This document shows, one piece after another, positions 52,898 to 55,128 of a stretch of DNA of 55,128 nt. Both the position numbers and the translations under genes were made by a program. The stretch is from Elusimicrobiaceae bacterium (lineage in GTDB: Bacteria > Elusimicrobiota > Elusimicrobia > Elusimicrobiales > Elusimicrobiaceae): the NCBI GenBank assembly GCA_016282685.1, contig JAEELM010000048.1, forward strand, positions 1 to 55,128, read 5' to 3'. The notes beneath the pieces are model-generated. The model had not been told where the DNA came from and ran no database searches. It saw only the letters and a program-made list of their open reading frames with translations. Numbering within the stretch: the stretch's first letter is position 1; each line of letters starts with the position of its first letter.

Positions 52898-54310
52898 ACG
52901 GTGTTTTTTCTTTTTAGGATGAGGAGAAAAAACTTTCTTTTTTGATTTCTTCTTAAAAGAAACTTGCGCCGCCTTTACTTGACGCATAGTGCGTGTACTG
53001 ACTTTTTCTTCTTCTAACAGGCGGGAGGCCGTCGTTGCTTTTTGGAATGTCTTTGGCTTTGGAGACAACGGTGGCTGTGAAAAAGCAATTTCTTGCTCCT
53101 GCAACAACTGTTTGGCACGTTGTGTATAAGCGGAAGGTTTCTTGTTTTTGCGTTTACGGACCACACTTTCTTCTTCGGCTACGAATTTCGGTTCCGGTAA
53201 GGGCTCGATTGTTTTAGCAATTACTTTAACGGGAGAACGAAAGTGCGTAACCCGACAAATTTCTTTCCATTTGTCCGGCTCTGTCACCAAAGAAAGAGCA
53301 CTCCCCACAGCCCCAGCACGCCCGGTTCTACCAATACGGTGAATATAATCTTCTGCACACTGGGGTAAATCATAATTAATAACGTGCTCAATATGGGCCA
53401 CGTCTAACCCGCGGGCCGCCAAATCCGTGGCCACTAAAATACGTACAGTGCCGTCTCGAAAAAATTTCATTACTTGTCGCCGACGATTTTGGCGCAGTTC
53501 TCCATGAATGGCGTTGGCTTTTTGGCCATAGCGTTTTAATTCTTTGGCCAAGCGTTCGGCCCCATGTTTGGTTTTCGTAAAAACAAGGATAGAGCCGGAA
53601 CGGGTATTCAATTCGTGCAATAATTGAGGAAATTTTTCACGGATATCTACATATACTACTTCTTGTAAGACACGCTCTGCCGGGGAAATAGTTTCTCCTA
53701 TTTGTATCCGTAACGGACGAACTAAAAACTTTTCCGCCAATGAAGTAATTTCTTGTGGAAGTGTAGCAGAAAATAACAAGGTTTGATGCGGCACGGGTAA
53801 TACTTCCATGATACGGCACATATCTTCGATAAAACCCATGTCCAGCATACGGTCCGTTTCATCTAGCACTAAAAAGCGTGTACTTGATAATTGAACACTT
53901 TTGCGGCCGATATGATCTAACAATCTCCCCGGAGTAGCAATGATTACGCGCGGATGTTTACGCAAATCTGCATATTGCTTGTGGATGTTATCCCCCCCTA
54001 TAATTAAAGCGGTTTGAAACGCGTGGTCTTTATCCAACAATTTCAAAAATTCCTCGTAGGTTTGTTGGGCCAACTCACGTGTGGGAGATAAAATCAGGGC
54101 ATTTTCCCCGGGATGGTTGATTAAATGAACGGCAAGCGGTAACAAGAAGGCAAAAGTTTTCCCTGTACCGGTTTGGGCACTCCCCAATATATCCCGCCCT
54201 TCCAGTGCCACAGGAATGGCACGCACTTGGATTGGGGTAGGGTGCATGATGAGCATACGCTTTAATGCCAGTTGTAAAAATTCGGGCAACACTTCAAAAA
54301 TATTCGTCAT
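52895..54310 (-). CDS. DEAD-box RNA helicase (RhlE-like)
   Basis: ATP-dependent RNA helicase of 471 residues. Q motif HPTPIQ, Walker A AQTGTGKT (about residues 44-51), PTRELAQQ, Walker B as DETD in place of DEAD (LVLDETDRMLDMGF), SATLP, and the C-terminal domain with ARGLDVAHIEHVINYDLP and HRIGRTGR. The last 90 residues are a Lys/Arg-rich tail ending KKKVFSPHPKKKKHR, which would bind RNA. The family role is ribosome assembly or mRNA decay at low temperature. Its ATG overlaps the stop of the ABC-F gene (ATGA), so the two are translationally coupled. Confidence 0.93.
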   Translation of the reverse strand: MTNIFEVLPEFLQLALKRMLIMHPTPIQVRAIPVALEGRDILGSAQTGTGKTFAFLLPLAVHLINHPGENALILSPTRELAQQTYEEFLKLLDKDHAFQTALIIGGDNIHKQYADLRKHPRVIIATPGRLLDHIGRKSVQLSSTRFLVLDETDRMLDMGFIEDMCRIMEVLPVPHQTLLFSATLPQEITSLAEKFLVRPLRIQIGETISPAERVLQEVVYVDIREKFPQLLHELNTRSGSILVFTKTKHGAERLAKELKRYGQKANAIHGELRQNRRRQVMKFFRDGTVRILVATDLAARGLDVAHIEHVINYDLPQCAEDYIHRIGRTGRAGAVGSALSLVTEPDKWKEICRVTHFRSPVKVIAKTIEPLPEPKFVAEEESVVRKRKNKKPSAYTQRAKQLLQEQEIAFSQPPLSPKPKTFQKATTASRLLEEEKVSTRTMRQVKAAQVSFKKKSKKKVFSPHPKKKKHR

Positions 54311-55128
54311 TGTGCCAACGCTGCCTCCATTTCTTCATTTAAAGCCATCCACTCGTCTTCTGCTTTTGTTAATTCATCACTTACAAGGGCCAATTCAATA
54401 CTGCTAGCCGAGGAATATTGAACGACCAATTCCTCCTCCAAGGCTTTTTTCCGTGCTGATAATTTGGAAATTTTATCATCTAACAGACGAATTTCTTTTT
54501 TAAGCGGAGCCACCCGGGCACGACGTTGGGCAGCTTCCCGGCGCTGCGCTTCTTTGGAGGTCATTTTATCACTGGCCAAATCGTTGCGGTCATTGTTTTT
54601 TAACAACTGCGCCTTATAGTCTGCCAAATCGCCCGTAAACGTTTTACAAGTACCGCGTTGCACTAACCATAGCGTATCACAGGTAAGTTCTATAACGTGC
54701 AAATCGTGTGTGATAAGCAAAACGGCTCCTTCGTAATTATTCAAAGCATCGATTAAAGCCTGTCGTGATTCCAAATCCAGGTGGTTGGTCGGTTCATCTA
54801 AAATTAATAAATGGGGAGCATCTTTGGTAATCAATGCCAAAAGCAAGCGGGATTTTTCTCCCCCGGAAAGGCTGCTAATCAATGTGTCCGATTTGGCTTT
54901 ATTAAGACCAAATGCCCCCAATTGTGCCCGAATTTGCGTTTCTGTGGCCAGCGGCATTTGTTCACTAAGCATTTCGTAAGGCGTTTTTTCTACGTCTAAT
55001 TCTTCCGTTTGATGTTGGGAAAAATAAGCAATTTTCATTTTTTTAGCCAACGTCATTTTCCCGCTCATTAGAAGCAAACGGTGGGATAGGACTTTGGCTA
55101 AAGTTGATTTTCCGTTACCATTAGCCCC
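54307..55128 (-). CDS. ABC-F family ATPase, C-terminal part
   Basis: The gene runs off the window edge; 273 residues are visible. They begin inside the second ATPase domain at the Walker A GANGNGKST, followed by the ABC signature LSGGEKSRLLLA, Walker B LLILDEPTNHLDLESR and the switch His in LLITHDLH. After the ATPase domain comes a charged coiled-coil C-terminal region (about residues 190-265). ABC-F proteins lack transmembrane segments and act on ribosomes, in translation control or antibiotic protection. The class (Uup, YheS, EttA or resistance type) cannot be decided without the first half, but the C-terminal coil favours Uup/YdiF-like. Confidence 0.9.
   Translation of the reverse strand, partial: GANGNGKSTLAKVLSHRLLLMSGKMTLAKKMKIAYFSQHQTEELDVEKTPYEMLSEQMPLATETQIRAQLGAFGLNKAKSDTLISSLSGGEKSRLLLALITKDAPHLLILDEPTNHLDLESRQALIDALNNYEGAVLLITHDLHVIELTCDTLWLVQRGTCKTFTGDLADYKAQLLKNNDRNDLASDKMTSKEAQRREAAQRRARVAPLKKEIRLLDDKISKLSARKKALEEELVVQYSSASSIELALVSDELTKAEDEWMALNEEMEAALAQ

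Noticed and set aside
54307-55128. Truncated or broken ABC-F gene
   Set aside because: The reading frame continues through Walker A to the window edge without a stop; it is cut by the window, not by mutation.

Overview
The window looks like a chromosomal segment of a Gram-negative, gut-type member of the Elusimicrobiota. This is an inference. It rests on five orphan type IV pilin-like genes (the phylum is known for large pilin families), a complete-looking lipid A / heptose / Kdo gene set, many signal-peptide proteins of unknown family, moderate GC and sigma70-type promoters. No rRNA, CRISPR array, insertion sequence or phage gene was seen. Two genes are cut by the window edges: a repeat surface protein at the left and an ABC-F ATPase at the right.

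Layout. (1) 1-410: end of a surface-repeat protein. (2) 500-21155: the conserved translation / isoprenoid / envelope superoperon in its usual order: rpsB-tsf-pyrH-frr-uppS-cdsA-dxr-rseP-ispG-proS-rimP-nusA-infB-rbfA-DHH phosphoesterase-truB-ribF. It carries lineage-specific insertions: a lipoprotein after pyrH, an AlkD-like protein after uppS, an AT-rich secreted protein after ispG, and two reverse-strand pilin genes between infB and rbfA. (3) 21199-22538: a two-gene envelope unit of unknown function and a tRNA with a CAU anticodon. (4) 22819-32032: lipopolysaccharide genes (WaaE-like glycosyltransferase, lpxK, an lpxL-like acyltransferase, gmhB, a DUF3108 lipoprotein, hldA, kdsB), ending in pyrG, which makes the CTP used by KdsB and CdsA. 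One member of an unrecognised secreted family (23685) sits inside this block. (5) 32076-40068: six consecutive reverse-strand genes for large secreted proteins I do not recognise. Four belong to the same family as 23685. Two are built from a duplicated helical module, and the 519-residue member carries both domains. (6) 40201-47858: an alpha-2-macroglobulin / PBP1C pair. (7) 47956-55128: a MATE exporter, nadB flanked by pilin-like genes, a DEAD-box helicase and the ABC-F fragment.

The most unusual part is the secreted-protein system of regions 4 and 5. Seven genes in three transcription units are each preceded by the same short element, a GGTC-4 nt-GACC inverted repeat that follows a hairpin. 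A fourth copy of the element stands alone in front of a possible small RNA at 22654-22775. A second theme is that several housekeeping genes (uppS, cdsA, rbfA, the glycosyltransferase, the lpxL-like gene, probably proS) have a clear -10 box only 6-10 nt before the ATG and no Shine-Dalgarno sequence, which suggests leaderless mRNAs. Their neighbours have normal AGGAG sites. Terminators are GC-rich hairpins with A/T flanks, often serving converging genes.
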